A DNA stretch of 64,000 bases from Cliona cf. orientalis (GCA_963930775.1 OZ005697.1:8640292-8704291), one strand, 5' to 3'; numbered from the stretch's first letter, positions 1 through 11,325 are shown. The notes: a model not told the origin generated them from the letters alone. Made by a program: numbers and translations.

Positions 1-96
1 ACAATTTTTTAAAGAACATTCTAAATTATGACAAAAGAATTTCATGGCAATACTTCTCTTTCAATTACTAATTCTATAAAATTTACAAAAGAATAC

Positions 97-3000
97 TCAC
101 AGTGACTTGATCTTAGCAGCAATATCACTATCAAATGGCTTCACAGCTTCAGCCAGTTCTTTCCAAGTGGGAGGAGGGTCTACTCGACTAAGCCAAAGTT
201 TTAATGTCTCCCTTAGACAACTGGGTGCGGTCGTAGCAGAAGCCCGGATGGAATCTTGAAACTTGTCTAGTCTTAAACAAAGTCCAATATTCTCCCATTC
301 ACTCGCCAATGGTAGCAGCAGAGGGAAAGCTTTCGATAAATGGTCTACTCCACAAGATGAAACAACTGGGATGTCTGTATGTCATTATGGTAGGTATACA
401 TAATATTATGATGTCATTGATGTGATATTACCCCAGGTTCAATTAGAGGTTCGTAAGATACCATAGATTGGGATATTTTCATTGGTGAAATAATGTAAAA
501 TTTACATATAATCTAATTTTTGTAAAATGTACACGAACATAATCATTATACTAATTACATGCATAAAATATTTCACATGTTTAATTTTCATCGGTAAAAA
601 TCGTCGACAAAATTTTTTTATAACGGAAATTTCTTACTCTACAGTAATACACCCCAAGCAGGACAGTCTGGAGTATAATGCCCTGCTTGTGGTGCGTTAA
701 CTGTAAATATTAGCCTCACAAATAGATATTACCAGCTATAGCTTAGTATACAGACCTTTTGCAATAGTTTTGCAGGCATCCACAGCATCCTTTGTTCTTC
801 CACTAGCCAGGAGGGCTTCGATAAACACTCTGTATGTTGCTTTGAAGGCAAACTTCTCCTTCCATCGTCCCAGCATCCCAATTCTTTTCTCATCCACAGT
901 CTGGTAGTCACCATTCACGGCAGCAATGTCAGCTTCAGACAGCTTTAGGTGGAGACCAATGAGTCTCCAGTTCACACAGTGTTTGGAGAGATTCAGGAGC
1001 ATCTTTTGTGAGAATTCTTGGTCGAGAATATCAAAGTTGACAATACCAGCTCGAGTAGCTACATCTAATAGACTAATCCCACTATCTGCCATTGTAGCAT
1101 CTTAAATATGAGTGCATATAATTAAGAAAAAGTTGCAATACAAAGTAATAGATATTTCCTTGAAGCAATCTTACCAGAAGATGACGAATCAGCATGAGGT
1201 ATAGAATGCTCACTAGTGTCTTCACGAGGTCTTGGTGATGAGGCAACAGCTGCAAACACCAGGATTATTGAGATATTACTATAATTATACACTTAATAAT
1301 ATATCGGCCATGGCCATGGTATACAAAAATCAGAAATTAAGTCCCTCTGTGAGTCAATCATTCATTGTAAATTATTGAGAAATAGTTGACAATGGGTAGT
1401 ATACGTGAGAAGCTATATTTATAATTATACAGACAGGTCAGGACATGCATGTTGTATCTCAACTATTTTGAAATGCTAGCCATAATATTTACATACCAGA
1501 TGCTTGGGTTACTGATGTAGTATTAACAGGTTGTTGAGTGACAGTTGATGGAGCTGCATACAGAGAATCTGATGTAGTGAATGATTTCAAATTGAAGTAC
1601 CTACCATAGCTAACTTACATAAACTCGGAAGGTTATGTTGAGCAAGCTCAGAACTCGCATTGTCATCAGATGTGGAAGAAGCTGCAAGAAACAGAGTACA
1701 GTGGCTACAACATTCAACGTGATATGATTATTACATAAATACCTTTAGTAAGTCCGAACCATACCAGGTGGCCAGCTTGGAGTGGGTACGAATTAGTACG
1801 AGCTATGTCGCAAGTCAAGAAAGTTTTCTTGTCGTTTAGAGTAGCGGTGTGCGGTTTGAGTTCCTCGGGTCGATCAGTGGCAGGTGAGGTCTGAGACGAT
1901 AGTCGAGTATGAGGACAGTGGAAGGTGAACTCTGGTTTCGTTTGCTTGTAGTTGAGGGCAATGCAAGCAGCATCGATGCCACTGAGGATGGCATTCTTGA
2001 TGACATTCAGAAGAGCTGAGCATTCACTCGGGACAGCTCCAGCTGCAAGCTTGATGTGCACTTCAATGAGGGAGTTGGAATCGATCAGTGTGACAGAGCA
2101 AGGAGGGTCAGTGGGAAGATGCAGCTTAAAGCAATTGCGATAAAGTGACTGATCGTCATCAAGAATACGACTCCACCCAAAGTGATTGATGAGGTGGACC
2201 ACAAAGCAGCAGAACACTCCAGCACGACGAGAACCTTTGGGGAATCGAATGAGAAGAGGAGCAACTTCGGAAGATGATTCTCTATACTGAGCAAGAGCTG
2301 CTTCCAGCAGAGACTCCAAAGTAGCAGGCATCACAAAGTGGGTTTCCTCCTTGTCAGACTTGTGGTCATCTTGATGTGTGGTGGGAGGATTTGGAACATC
2401 CTTATGTGCAGAGGCTGGATTTGGAACAGGAGCAAAGACAAGAAGCTTCTTTAATAGCACACAAAGGTCATCAACGGAGAAGATACCAGGAAAATAGTGT
2501 CGACTGAAGGTCTCTGATTTCAAGCACTCTTTGCTGACGATGCCTCTATCTCTAAAGTGACTCCACTCACCCTCCAAAGGAAAAGAACTCTCGTCTGATT
2601 TAGGCTGTCTGAGCAGGAAACTGTGGGAAACCAACTCAGACACTTTATCGAGTGGAATTTGTGACTCAATAAAGACAACATTTGGAAGGATTTCTGGTAA
2701 ATACTTGATGACATTGAGCTCATCAAAGAATTTCAAAGCAGCATCAAATGAATCGCTACGAATACCAAGTAATCTAGCCATTTCCAGACACTCTGCCCTG
2801 CTAAGTACCCCTCTACCTAGCTCTTTAGCTAGCTCCTGGAGTAGCAGCTCCATGATGTACCACCAGATGGGTATCTCCACTTTCCTGGCTCCAGAGCACT
2901 CAATGGCACACCTGAGTGACTGAGCAGTGCCCTTTTCTCTTTCACCTGGGTTGAGCGTGTTGAGAGTGAAGAGTAGCCTTTTCATATCATTTGAAGGATA

Positions 3001-4004
3001 GACTAGCTGATTGCCAAATTCTGGTTTCAGCATGTCTAGCAGCTGTTTATCCTTCTCTTTCACACTTTCTATTGTGCCACTGGGCTTCACTTTTGACTCT
3101 TCTTCTAGCTTGTCAAGGTGAGTACCGACCATAATGATCTTGGGTGGCTGGTTTTGAGCAGAGTATGACTGGATGGTGCTGACGAGACACTGGATTGTGT
3201 CTTTGGTTGAGAACTGGGATTGCTGAGTTGCTCCAATCTGCTCTCCATCTTTGTAGTACTCAATACCTTGCATTTCATCCAGCTTGTCAGTAAGACGAGT
3301 GACACACAAGGCAGAGGAGATGCTACGGACAAACAGTGGCAAAAGCTCATGATACTGAGGCTGTCCTCCGCTATCTGTGAAGTAGACCCATTTGGACTTC
3401 AGAATGATCTCACCAATAGACTGCAGCTGCTCTGAAGAGCCATCTTGACAATCAGCCTCTCCTTTTGGAAAGCCACCGCGTTTCAGCCTTGAAATCTGCA
3501 GCACTATCTTCTCCTTAATTGAATTCAAGGCTTTTTGGCAGCTGTCTGATAGTGTGGGCTCGGCACGATCTTGCTTGCTTTTGTGAGACTGCTTCAAAGA
3601 AGGTAACTGCGCTCCAGCTGCACCTTGATCTTGTGATGAGAATAGGTTGGCCACCTTGGTAAAAATGCTCTGCTCTGATTTCTGGTGAAGTTGAGGCTCA
3701 GCTAAAAGAATCATCTTTGATACAATATCCAGCATGTCTTCATCGCTAACCTCTTTCCACTGCCCTCGTATGTTCTGAACTTTTGTCCCTGAAACTGTTC
3801 GAATTTCAACCCGGACTGGGGTTTCTGCACAGATGGTGCTGGTGCGACGGTGAGGCGGTCGCATATCTAAAAGCAAATACTTGAGATGTGTTTTCCCCAC
3901 TCCAGGCTGGCCCAGCACAATGCACACGACAATGATAACTTCCACAAAGCCATCCTTTAATGCTTCATTGAGCAGCTTTTCCGATCGCTTTTCCGATTGC
4001 TTTT
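97..4004 (-). CDS. Roc-COR GTPase-like protein with C-terminal death-domain-like modules (5' partial)
   Basis: Probably a signalling or innate-immunity GTPase. The exon chain on the minus strand is 4004-1743, 1681-1619, 1553-1497, 1249-1175, 1100-756 and 365-97; every internal junction is phase 1. The first listed exon opens at a TATGCAG acceptor, so the true start lies upstream and was not found. Its 754 residues hold a Walker A motif GQPGVGKT (about residue 31), a Ras/Roc-like switch DSGGQPQY, a G4-like THLDKL, and then a COR-like region. Three short Ser/Thr-rich linker exons follow. The 345-nt exon encodes a helical death-domain-like module. The last exon encodes a second one (start about VDHLSKAFPLLLPLASEWEN). 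TGA at 99-97 ends the protein, but a strong GTGAGT donor overlaps this stop, so an isoform may continue left of the window. An alternative stop (TAG at 736) exists if the 756 donor is unused. Family by motif recognition; the exact ROCO subfamily is unknown. Confidence 0.72.
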
Positions 4005-5474
4005 CTGCATAAGACCACGCACACGGAACATAAATTTAATTATGAGTAGGCATGTCAGAATCATAAAAAAATCGCCTATAAAAAACCTGCACACATTTAA
4101 ATATTATGAAGTTTCAGGGATCATAGCTACTCACTACAATGTGCTACGAACACCAAACTAGCACCACATGCTTCAGAAAAGATAGCACTACACTGCAGTA
4201 TCTAAAGTGTTGGGTTGTAACCACTTCCGGCATTGCAGGGCTTCAGGAAAACTCCATAAAATACCACATACTCAACTACTGTGGCACACAAATATTGCTA
4301 ATGGATAACTTCAACTTGCTCCATGCTGCTCACTTTTCCAGGGCATTTTATGCTTCTAGGGGTACTTCAGGGTGCTGATTTCAAATTTTTCAGTAGTTTC
4401 AACCATTTTTGAAGTGTTTGGTCGAAAAGAGCTCAATCAGCATTTTACTTTGTGTAAAATAGCATGTGTACATATGAGAAAATGCGTTGAAAATATGAAA
4501 AATGAAATTTTTGGCTCAAACTACCCCTAGCTAGACTATTTCTGCCAAAAACATGCTACATACAAAGTGCACGCACTTTAAACTCATTGTTGCTTCTAAG
4601 GAACTCGGGGCTTGTCTTACACTTTAAGAATAGATTCCACTTCAGAAAACAATATTAATATGTGTATAATGTGCATATACATGTATGAACATGTGTGTGT
4701 ACCACTGTGAGAGTTTATGTATGTGTTTGAGTGGACATCTAAACTAGAAATTTCAAAAAATCATGCATGAAGTCAGCTTCTGGAGTTCTGAGGCAGTGAA
4801 GTATTAGCTACAATAGCAGTCAAACCGGTATGCACACCAAATTTTTTTTATTCATTAATGCATATTAAATTCATCAGTAGAATAAGCAGAGAGGTACTTA
4901 CATGCTATATTTCAAGTTTGGAGTCGATCAGTAGTGTAGTTTGTGAATTATAGGCCTCTAAAGCAATCAACATGTTATGTGCCATTCCCCTATTGGAATA
5001 GTACACACAAGCCTGGCAGAAAAATTGTGATGTTTAGAAATATTAAAACAGCCATATCTCCGCAACCACTCAATGAAATTTATGGAACAAAGACTAAATT
5101 GTATCTTGAAGCCTCCTTTATTATTATGTGTAGCAAAGAAAGTGTAAGGGATAATATAAAATTTTGATGTAATATGCCTATTATGAGTGCTACATATAAT
5201 ATTATCTACACAAGTTCCAGTATTATGGGTTTCTAGTTGTTGTATATAACTCTGGGTTGGTACAACTATGGCAACTGATCAAGTGCAGCAACGCAAAATA
5301 GAGATGATTGCAAATCGCTAGTACAATGTCATTGTTTATGTGCAATAATTAAGATGGATATTGCAATAGCTAGTATATTGGCTAATTAAAAGGCAAACAT
5401 TGCAGTCTATAACTCTTCCTACCAAAGACAATAAAAGCGGCCAAATCAAGAGAGATATGCAAATAATGCACGAG
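4005..5474. other. Intergenic or intronic spacer, no supported gene
   Basis: AT-rich sequence upstream of the first visible Roc-COR exon. It may contain the missing 5' exon of that gene, since the exon at 4004 begins at an acceptor. No reading frame here has a recognisable domain. The short open frames near 4139 and 4943 lack splice or protein support. Confidence 0.6.
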
Positions 5475-5674
5475 NNNNNNNNNNNNNNNNNNNNNNNNNN
5501 NNNNNNNNNNNNNNNNNNNNNNNNNNNNNNNNNNNNNNNNNNNNNNNNNNNNNNNNNNNNNNNNNNNNNNNNNNNNNNNNNNNNNNNNNNNNNNNNNNNN
5601 NNNNNNNNNNNNNNNNNNNNNNNNNNNNNNNNNNNNNNNNNNNNNNNNNNNNNNNNNNNNNNNNNNNNNNNNNN
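5475..5674. other. Assembly gap (200 N)
   Basis: A run of exactly 200 N. The round number suggests a scaffold gap of estimated or default size. The sequence to its right begins inside a MITE of the CCGTATAGCGGGAAA family, so repeats may have broken the assembly here. Confidence 0.99.
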
Positions 5675-5690
5675 TCAAGTCATACAAATT

Positions 5691-5773
5691 TTCGAGGTAT
5701 AAAATTTCGCGGATTCACCCTGATCCGCGAAAACAGCGAAAATTAATACCCTCGAAAATTTCCCGCTATACGG
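5691..5773. mobile_element. Truncated MITE, right end CGCTATACGG with TA flank
   Basis: The right end reads TTTCCCGCTATACGG followed by TA (5774-5775). This matches the terminal repeat of the complete element at 47141-47347. The interior has the same TTTCGCGG and CTCGAAAATTTCCCG blocks. The left end lies in or near the assembly gap. Confidence 0.6.
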
Positions 5774-5994
5774 TATATAGGAACAGAGAGCAATAGTGCT
5801 ATATTAAAGCAAACAACAAACAACATGTAGCTACATAATATATACTAGGAAATAGAAAGCCCTATGGAACACATTGAGAATGTCACGGTAAGATAGCTAT
5901 ATTATTATTACTATAGGTAGTGGAAATTCATATCACTCTGATGCAGATCAAGAGTGCTTTTTTTGTGGCTAATGTAACATCACTGGGACTTGTT

Positions 5995-6110
5995 TGCTTA
6001 CTATTGCTTTCTGCCACCTAGTGTTGCCTGCTGTTGCTTACTGTTACAATAACAGGCAACAGCAGGCAACAACCAGCAACACTAGGCGATAAAAAGCAAT
6101 GGTAACTATA
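5995..6110. repeat. Foldback (hairpin) repeat, copy 1
   Basis: Imperfect palindrome. The left arm carries ATTGCTTTCTGCC, CTAGTGTTGCC and TGCTGTTGC; the right arm carries GGCAACAGCAGGCAAC, CAACACTAGGCGA and AAAGCAAT. A related, more diverged hairpin lies at 9448-9562. Together with flanking sequence it belongs to a block (about 5990-6520) repeated in the same orientation at about 9440-9980. It is probably a MITE-type element. Confidence 0.6.
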
Positions 6111-6549
6111 GCATAATACGTTGTGCATATAGAAAAACGTATTCACGATTATTAATTTATATCCAGGTAGCTAAATAACCTTAATTTTATCAGATTCTTG
6201 GGGTAGCTATAGACCTAAATAGTTCCACCACTATAATTATATACTCCCAAGTACATGTAACGTTAACAGCTATGTGGTAGTTGCCAGCTGAAAATATTTA
6301 TATATTTCTAACTGCTGTATGGACTTACCACTGGACATAATATTATATTATTATAAGGCCATTCAGAAGTAACCCAATGTAAGGGCCAAATAATGCGAAT
6401 TTTAAAGCATGCATCGAATATAGCCTTACTAATAGCTACTAGCATAGCGATCTTGAATTTAGGTACATGACGGGTGGCACAGTTGTGGGCCTGATAAATA
6501 ATAGAGGGGGGACTCAGGATTGGGTGTGGTGCGGAAGAGGGGGATGAAT

Positions 6550-6680
6550 TGCATCAGTATCCATCTGTAAATCCAGCACTTGCAATCACCTCTTCAAATA
6601 ATCTACTGGCTTATCAACCCAACTATGATGATATTCACGATGGAAACAACAATTTGGGTGTTGTATTCCTCAATTTAAAT
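6550..6680 (+). pseudogene. Relic of exon 2 of the 7724-8494 secreted-protein gene
   Basis: This stretch translates to residues like NNLLAYQPNYDD and NNNLGVVFLNLN. These match NLLAYRPNYNDGHAGNSNLG and VIFLNLN in the intact gene (about 8155-8240). Similarity stops abruptly at both ends, and no flanking exon, splice site or stop fits a working gene. It is a broken duplicate of the neighbouring gene. Confidence 0.7.
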
Positions 6681-6961
6681 GTCAGTATGTCGGGAGCTTT
6701 GGCCCCTATGTGGTTACACTGAGAATTGTCTGGGATGCAGCTTGCGAGTAGATGGCTAGAAAACAAGCAAGAGTAAGGCATCAGTACACAAGAAAACGGT
6801 TTATACAGCAACAAGGCCATAGTCTGGAAGCTAGAGCTACAATATGATCTAATTTCTGTAATTAGCTACGAAGTCCGCTACGTATGAGATAGAGTTAGCG
6901 CGGCCAACGTTGACGATCTTTACCGCAATGATTATGCTGATTCTATATATGAGCTAGCTAC

Positions 6962-7473
6962 TAGGGTGTCCAACTGAAAAAGTGAAAGTATGCAAAACCA
7001 ATCCACTTCGGTGTTATCGAGTAGATCCACCCTAGATAAGATAGAAACCACACCACAAATCGGCGAGGCTCTCGAAAAGGTTCGCGACAACGCAATATTA
7101 ATCATAAGCGCAAGTACAAAGAATAGCTACGTGACCAAACCTATGCGCGTAGTGGCGGAAGCGCTAACTGAGAGGTAAATCGCTTCTAGAGGTTACTTAA
7201 GGGATGAACAGCCCATTTAATGTTGTCTAGTGCATATTTCAAGCAATCTCTAGAAGCAGTTTGCCTTTCGGCCACTACTCCACTACGCGCATAGGTTTGG
7301 TCACGTAGCCATATTTGTACTTGTGCGTATGATTTAATATTGCGTTAGCGCGAACTTTTTCGAGGATCTCGCCGATTTGCCGTGTGGTTTCTATCTTACC
7401 TAGGGTGGATCTACTAAAAAACATCGAAGCGGATTGGATTTGCATACTTCCACTTTTTCGGTTGGACACCCTA
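6962..7473. mobile_element. 512-bp foldback transposon with about 240-bp inverted repeats
   Basis: Begins TAGGGTGTCCAACTGAAAAA and ends with the inverted copy GTTGGACACCCTA. The arms run to about 7203 on the left and from about 7233 on the right, so nearly the whole element is one palindrome. Flanks give a probable 6-7-base target duplication (AGCTAC at 6956-6961 and 7475-7480). The TAGGG terminus fits the hAT-type YARNG consensus, although the duplication length is not the usual 8. The element is non-autonomous. Both arms show open frames in opposite directions, which follow from the inverted repeat and are not evidence of genes. Confidence 0.75.
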
Positions 7474-7570
7474 CAGCTACAGATGGCAACATAACAACAA
7501 TACCTATAGCGGTTTTCTCGTATGTAGTAGATCTACTGATTAGTGTTGGTCGCTTAGGCTCACCCCAGTT

Positions 7571-7613
7571 AGCTGCTACAATGGCCCTCATTGTTCTCTT
7601 TGTTGCTAGTTTA
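7571..7613 (+). pseudogene. Relic of exon 1 (signal peptide) of the downstream secreted-protein gene
   Basis: The bases AGCTGCTACAATGGCCCTCA and onward parallel the start of the intact gene (ATGTCCCTCATTGCTCTC at 7724), giving MALIVLFVASL against MSLIALFAASL. Similarity ends after about 14 codons and there is no matching mature region. With the exon-2 relic at 6550-6680 it shows that a second gene copy once existed and decayed. Confidence 0.6.
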
Positions 7614-7633
7614 CAAATGCAGAGAATCCTGGC

Positions 7634-7640
7634 TATAAAA
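7634..7640 (+). promoter_or_regulatory. TATA box of the 7724 gene
   Basis: TATAAAA lies 84 bp upstream of the ATG, leaving room for a 5' UTR of about 55 bases. No transcript evidence is available. Confidence 0.4.
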
Positions 7641-7723
7641 AGAGCATGCTTTACCAACTTCAAATCAGTCTGCATATATCTGATCGATATCGTCATAATT
7701 AGCTGCTATATACTGATTCAACG

Positions 7724-8494
7724 ATGTCCCTCATTGCTCTCTTTGCTGCTAGTTTGCTGTTTATCTCTCCAGCTGGCACCTCAGCCCAGGGAGACAACTC
7801 CTGTAGGGCATGCAACTGCCAGTTTAACAACGTCCAAGTTCTAGACAAGATGATTGAATCCAAGATCAACAAATCCCTGGCCAATGATCCAGGTGAGAGG
7901 AGACAAACAGCACAGCAAAATATATTATGCAGCAGCTAGACATTGCATTGTGTAATTTCTATAATCTCGGTGTGCGCATGTATTTCTATATTATTATCCA
8001 TTGCTCCGTCTCTTTTTGCAGTCATCCGGACCCTCTCTGTTACCATTAACAATAACAGAAATCTGATACTTTATCGACTTACTCCACAGCAGACACTCGA
8101 AACCATCAGTTCAGTGTCTGTGAGTAATCCAGCAGTGTCCAGGACCTCGTCAGACAACCTACTAGCATATCGACCCAACTACAATGATGGTCATGCAGGA
8201 AACAGCAATTTGGGCGTTATTTTTCTCAATTTAAACGGAATCTTTCCATGTGTGCAACCAGGAGCACGAATTCCCTGTGGAATCGTAGCACTGGAAGAAG
8301 ATGCCTTCAATAGTGGACAGGTGTTTATTCAAGCAGTTGATCGAGGAAACAATTTTCGTATCTTCAGCTCTTCACAGAACCTCTACACTTACGGGATGGC
8401 TGTGCAGGGTTGTTCTCAACTGACCACTTCATGCTGGCCCAACCATGTTGAGAAGGGTATCACTTGCCAGTTGCCACGACAGTATTGTGGCTAA
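7724..8494 (+). CDS. Small secreted cysteine-containing protein, function unknown
   Basis: Two exons, 7724-7892 and 8022-8494, joined in phase 1 (GTGAGA donor, TTTGCAG acceptor), give 213 residues. Residues 1-21 (MSLIALFAASLLFISPAGTSA) form a clear signal peptide. The mature part starts with a Cys cluster (SCRACNC) and a short heptad-like stretch (VQVLDKMIESKINKS) that could oligomerise. The second exon encodes a compact domain with six Cys residues, FLNLNGIFPCVQPGARIPCG in the middle and CWPN, CQLPRQYCG at the end, suggesting three disulfides. I do not recognise the family; an extracellular or matrix role is inference from secretion only. Fragments of a second copy lie just upstream. Confidence 0.78.
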
Positions 8495-8692
8495 GACAGC
8501 AGCTGAGAGTGGAATTTGTACTTGATACAAATTTAGCTATTTTTGATAGAAACTTTGATATACTACAATAGCTAATAGTAACTCCCTTTGATTGATGTAT
8601 TGACATTAATATGTGATTTATTTTGTGCCTTTGATAATGGATTATAGTTGCAAAGCTATTCTAACATGATATTAATATTATTATTATTATAA

Positions 8693-8818
8693 TAGTGGAT
8701 TAAGTGATTGTAAATTAAGCCTGTTGCCTAGCAACATTATCCTAGCTGGAATTTCATGGGAAACACATCACCCTGTAAAATGCAAATTTAATTTTTAAGG
8801 TAATTACTTAATCCACTA
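8693..8818. mobile_element. 126-bp MITE with 13-bp terminal inverted repeats
   Basis: Left end TAGTGGATTAAGT (8693-8705) is the exact reverse complement of the right end ACTTAATCCACTA (8806-8818). There is no coding capacity. It lies about 200 bp downstream of the secreted-protein gene. Confidence 0.6.
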
Positions 8819-9439
8819 TATACTCCTTCCTCAGTCACAGTGCACAACACCTCCTTGAGCATTCATTGGTTTCCCAGTGAGAACATCACTGCATGGGTAT
8901 AATGCATACAAATGTCAGTCTATATACTCCTTGAGAAAGTAGTAAATGTGGTTTTGATGCTAATTTTGTAATTCTCTCTTTTGTGGTGAGTACTATAATT
9001 ATGTCACGTTGGTGTACACCTTTCCTCTGCCTGAGGTTTTGGCCACCAGCTGGGATTTGCCATGCAGCCAGGTGCTTGCGTGGAGACACCCTGCTTCACA
9101 TGCGGCCTAGTATGGCTATGTATGTATACCATCAAAAATTTAATAATGTGGACATGACATTGTAGAGCACACTATACATGACCATCTGCCAGTTTGAAAT
9201 TTTAACTGCATGTTATTAATTTGAGTGAATCATGAATATCGTTATCATAATAATAATTATTATGCACAATTAGATCCTAGTTGTAACAAATACTGTGATC
9301 TGATTGGTCAGAAGCAGGTTTTTATTTCCCGTAAAAAATTGTTGCCTATGATTAGGATTGTTGCTAGGCAGCAGTTTATTATTATGACATTGTCAAACCT
9401 GTGGGCAATGTTGCTAGGATCTAAAGTTGTCAGACACTG
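8819..9439. other. Spacer, no supported gene
   Basis: AT-rich sequence. The open frames at 8886-9165 and from 9225 carry no recognisable domain, splice chain or codon pattern. Confidence 0.5.
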
Positions 9440-9447
9440 TTTTAATA

Positions 9448-9562
9448 ACTATTGCTTATTGTTGCCGTCTTGCTTATGTACTGTTGCAACTGTGCAACAA
9501 CAAGCAGCACGGAAACAGCTACAGTATAAACAATAAGCAACACTAGGCAACAGAAAGCAATG
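9448..9562. repeat. Foldback repeat, copy 2
   Basis: Diverged hairpin related to 5995-6110: TATTGCTTATTGTTGCC opposite AATAAGCAACACTAGGCAAC, followed by AGAAAGCAATGGTA. The downstream sequence also parallels copy 1, including CCACTA with TACTCCCA, then TTCTAACTGCTGTATG, and a GGGTGGCACA block near 9915, so the repeated unit is about 500 bp. Confidence 0.55.
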
Positions 9563-10325
9563 GTACTGTAACAGTATAATACCTATGCATTATACTATTA
9601 CAGAACAAAATCACATCTTACGCCCAGGTATAGCCTCAGATTCTCGAGGTATATTATATTATTATAGGCCTAAATATTTCCACCACTATGTATACTCCCA
9701 TGCACATGTGATATGTAACATGTATAGCTGTAAGGTAGCTGCCAGCTTTATTAGTTCCAAGGTTCTAACTGCTGTATGCACTTATATTACCACTGGACTT
9801 AATTATTTGTAACTAATTAACTGTGAATAAACATAATGTGAATTTAAAGCATCAAATAATATATTATTATACTACTAGCATAGACTGATTTCTCCTTGAA
9901 AGAGTAGCAATTTACCTGATGGGTGGCACAATTTCCCACCCATCTGTGTGCACCAGTTGTTATCTACATGGCGCGGGGGTGGGGGATGAATGAAAAGTTA
10001 TCAGAAGATTTGTGTCTAGTGTTTGTGTGCAAACTTATGAGTATCCCAGCTGTGTATACTATTAAAGAGGTCTGTGCAATAATATAATTAAAAACACAAT
10101 TTTAACATACCCAGAGGTCCCAGTGAGGGCATACCCATTGGCATTTTATAGGTTGCTCATATAAATAAAGTGATTCTATCACATGGGGGATTTTTTGTGA
10201 GCAATGATCAACAATTGAACTGTTGTGGTCTAGTGCATATTAATTTTAAATGACCACATCCCCTAGTAACCCTTGTCGAGTGTTCACTCAGTGACTGGGT
10301 AAACGTTCTAGCAGCATTGCTGGAT

Positions 10326-10345
10326 TTGGTATAGGGTCGTTGCGA
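10326..10345 (+). promoter_or_regulatory. Copy of the recurrent TGGTAAAGGGTCG element
   Basis: TTGGTATAGGGTCGTTGCG resembles elements found 45-120 bp upstream of the CP1, CP2, RasGAP and ATAT1 start codons. Here an ATG at 10398 with a short open frame and a GTACCT donor at 10448 lies about 50 bp downstream. That could be a first exon (residues MAPHEASRVRTL and onward), but no following exon was found. Confidence 0.3.
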
Positions 10346-10683
10346 CGGTCGAACTTTGCACTTAGCTGTCGTGCACGTGTCTGTCGACGATGCGTCGATG
10401 GCGCCGCATGAGGCTTCTCGTGTCCGAACATTGTCACAAAACATAAGGTACCTACATCCATTTTCAAGTTTGGTATGATTCACAATTCTTTCCAGTATTT
10501 TTTAATGGTATCGCTCAAACGAGTGTGTTTTATCCGAAAGTAGGCGTGGTTTAAAGATTTATGTGCCGTGCACGGTGCGCACTAAGTTGTGCTCCTATGC
10601 AGGCCTATAGTGATATGTCAGCACGTAGCTTCTACTGCTCGGTTCTTATGGCTATATCTGATATTGGATATGTACCATTAGCT

Positions 10684-10790
10684 CGGAAATTTTTCTCGAG
10701 AGAAATTTTCGCGGAGAAAACTTTCGCGGGTGCAGTGGTTGTATAATCGCGAAATTCGTGTCCCTCAAAAGTTTCCCGGTAAGTTGCCGG
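10684..10790. mobile_element. Diverged MITE of the CGCGGAGAAAACTTTCGCGG family
   Basis: Contains TTTTCGCGGAGAAAACTTTC and, further right, AATCGCGAAATTCGTG and AAAGTTTCCCGG. These blocks occur in the same order in the intact 207-bp element at 47141-47347. Its termini are degraded. Confidence 0.55.
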
Positions 10791-11325
10791 CATGTGCATG
10801 CATGCATGACCTATTAATTAAACGAGGTGCTGCACAGAATGGAGGAAATATTATTAAAAATTGGCATTCTCATCAAAATTTAATGATCTATGAAAGTGGA
10901 AAGTTGACGGCTATGGCTAGCTCCTGCAAACTTAATGATTTCCTTGTTCATCTGATATGCAAAATTAATAGACAGCTTAATTATTATTTTTTACAAAAGG
11001 AAATCATTACTAAAAGCTTAAGTATCAGTAAACAGCACGATCATCGTGGATAATAATATTATTATGCTTTACGCAGTGCTTGCATTGCTCACTCTTATAA
11101 TGTTATTATAGCTATCAGTTAAGCATAAGTTTGATGATCAACAAAATTAATAAGTATGGTAAGCTACTATCTACTAAGTCCATGGCTCACACTAATTAAC
11201 AAAAACCAGTAATATTGTTTTTGCACACTATAGCTACATTAATAGCTAATTGTTATAATAGCATGCAGACAATAATAACATTATTACTTGAGTGTCAAGC
11301 AGGGAGTAATATTTTGTATATAGCA

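Larger units (their letters stand above)
9980..11325. other. Repeat-bearing spacer with one GC-richer island
   Basis: Mostly AT-rich and non-coding. A CpG-containing island at about 10320-10440 holds a copy of the recurrent promoter-like element and a possible first coding exon (separate entries). A MITE-like stretch lies at 10684-10790. No complete gene model can be supported. Confidence 0.5.

Noticed and set aside
4139..5167. Short plus-strand open frames between the Roc-COR gene and the gap
   Set aside because: No homology-like features, promoter or splice signals; expected by chance in AT-rich DNA.
6990..7469. Two similar 62-64 aa open frames in opposite orientation
   Set aside because: They are the two arms of the inverted-repeat element at 6962-7473, not genes.
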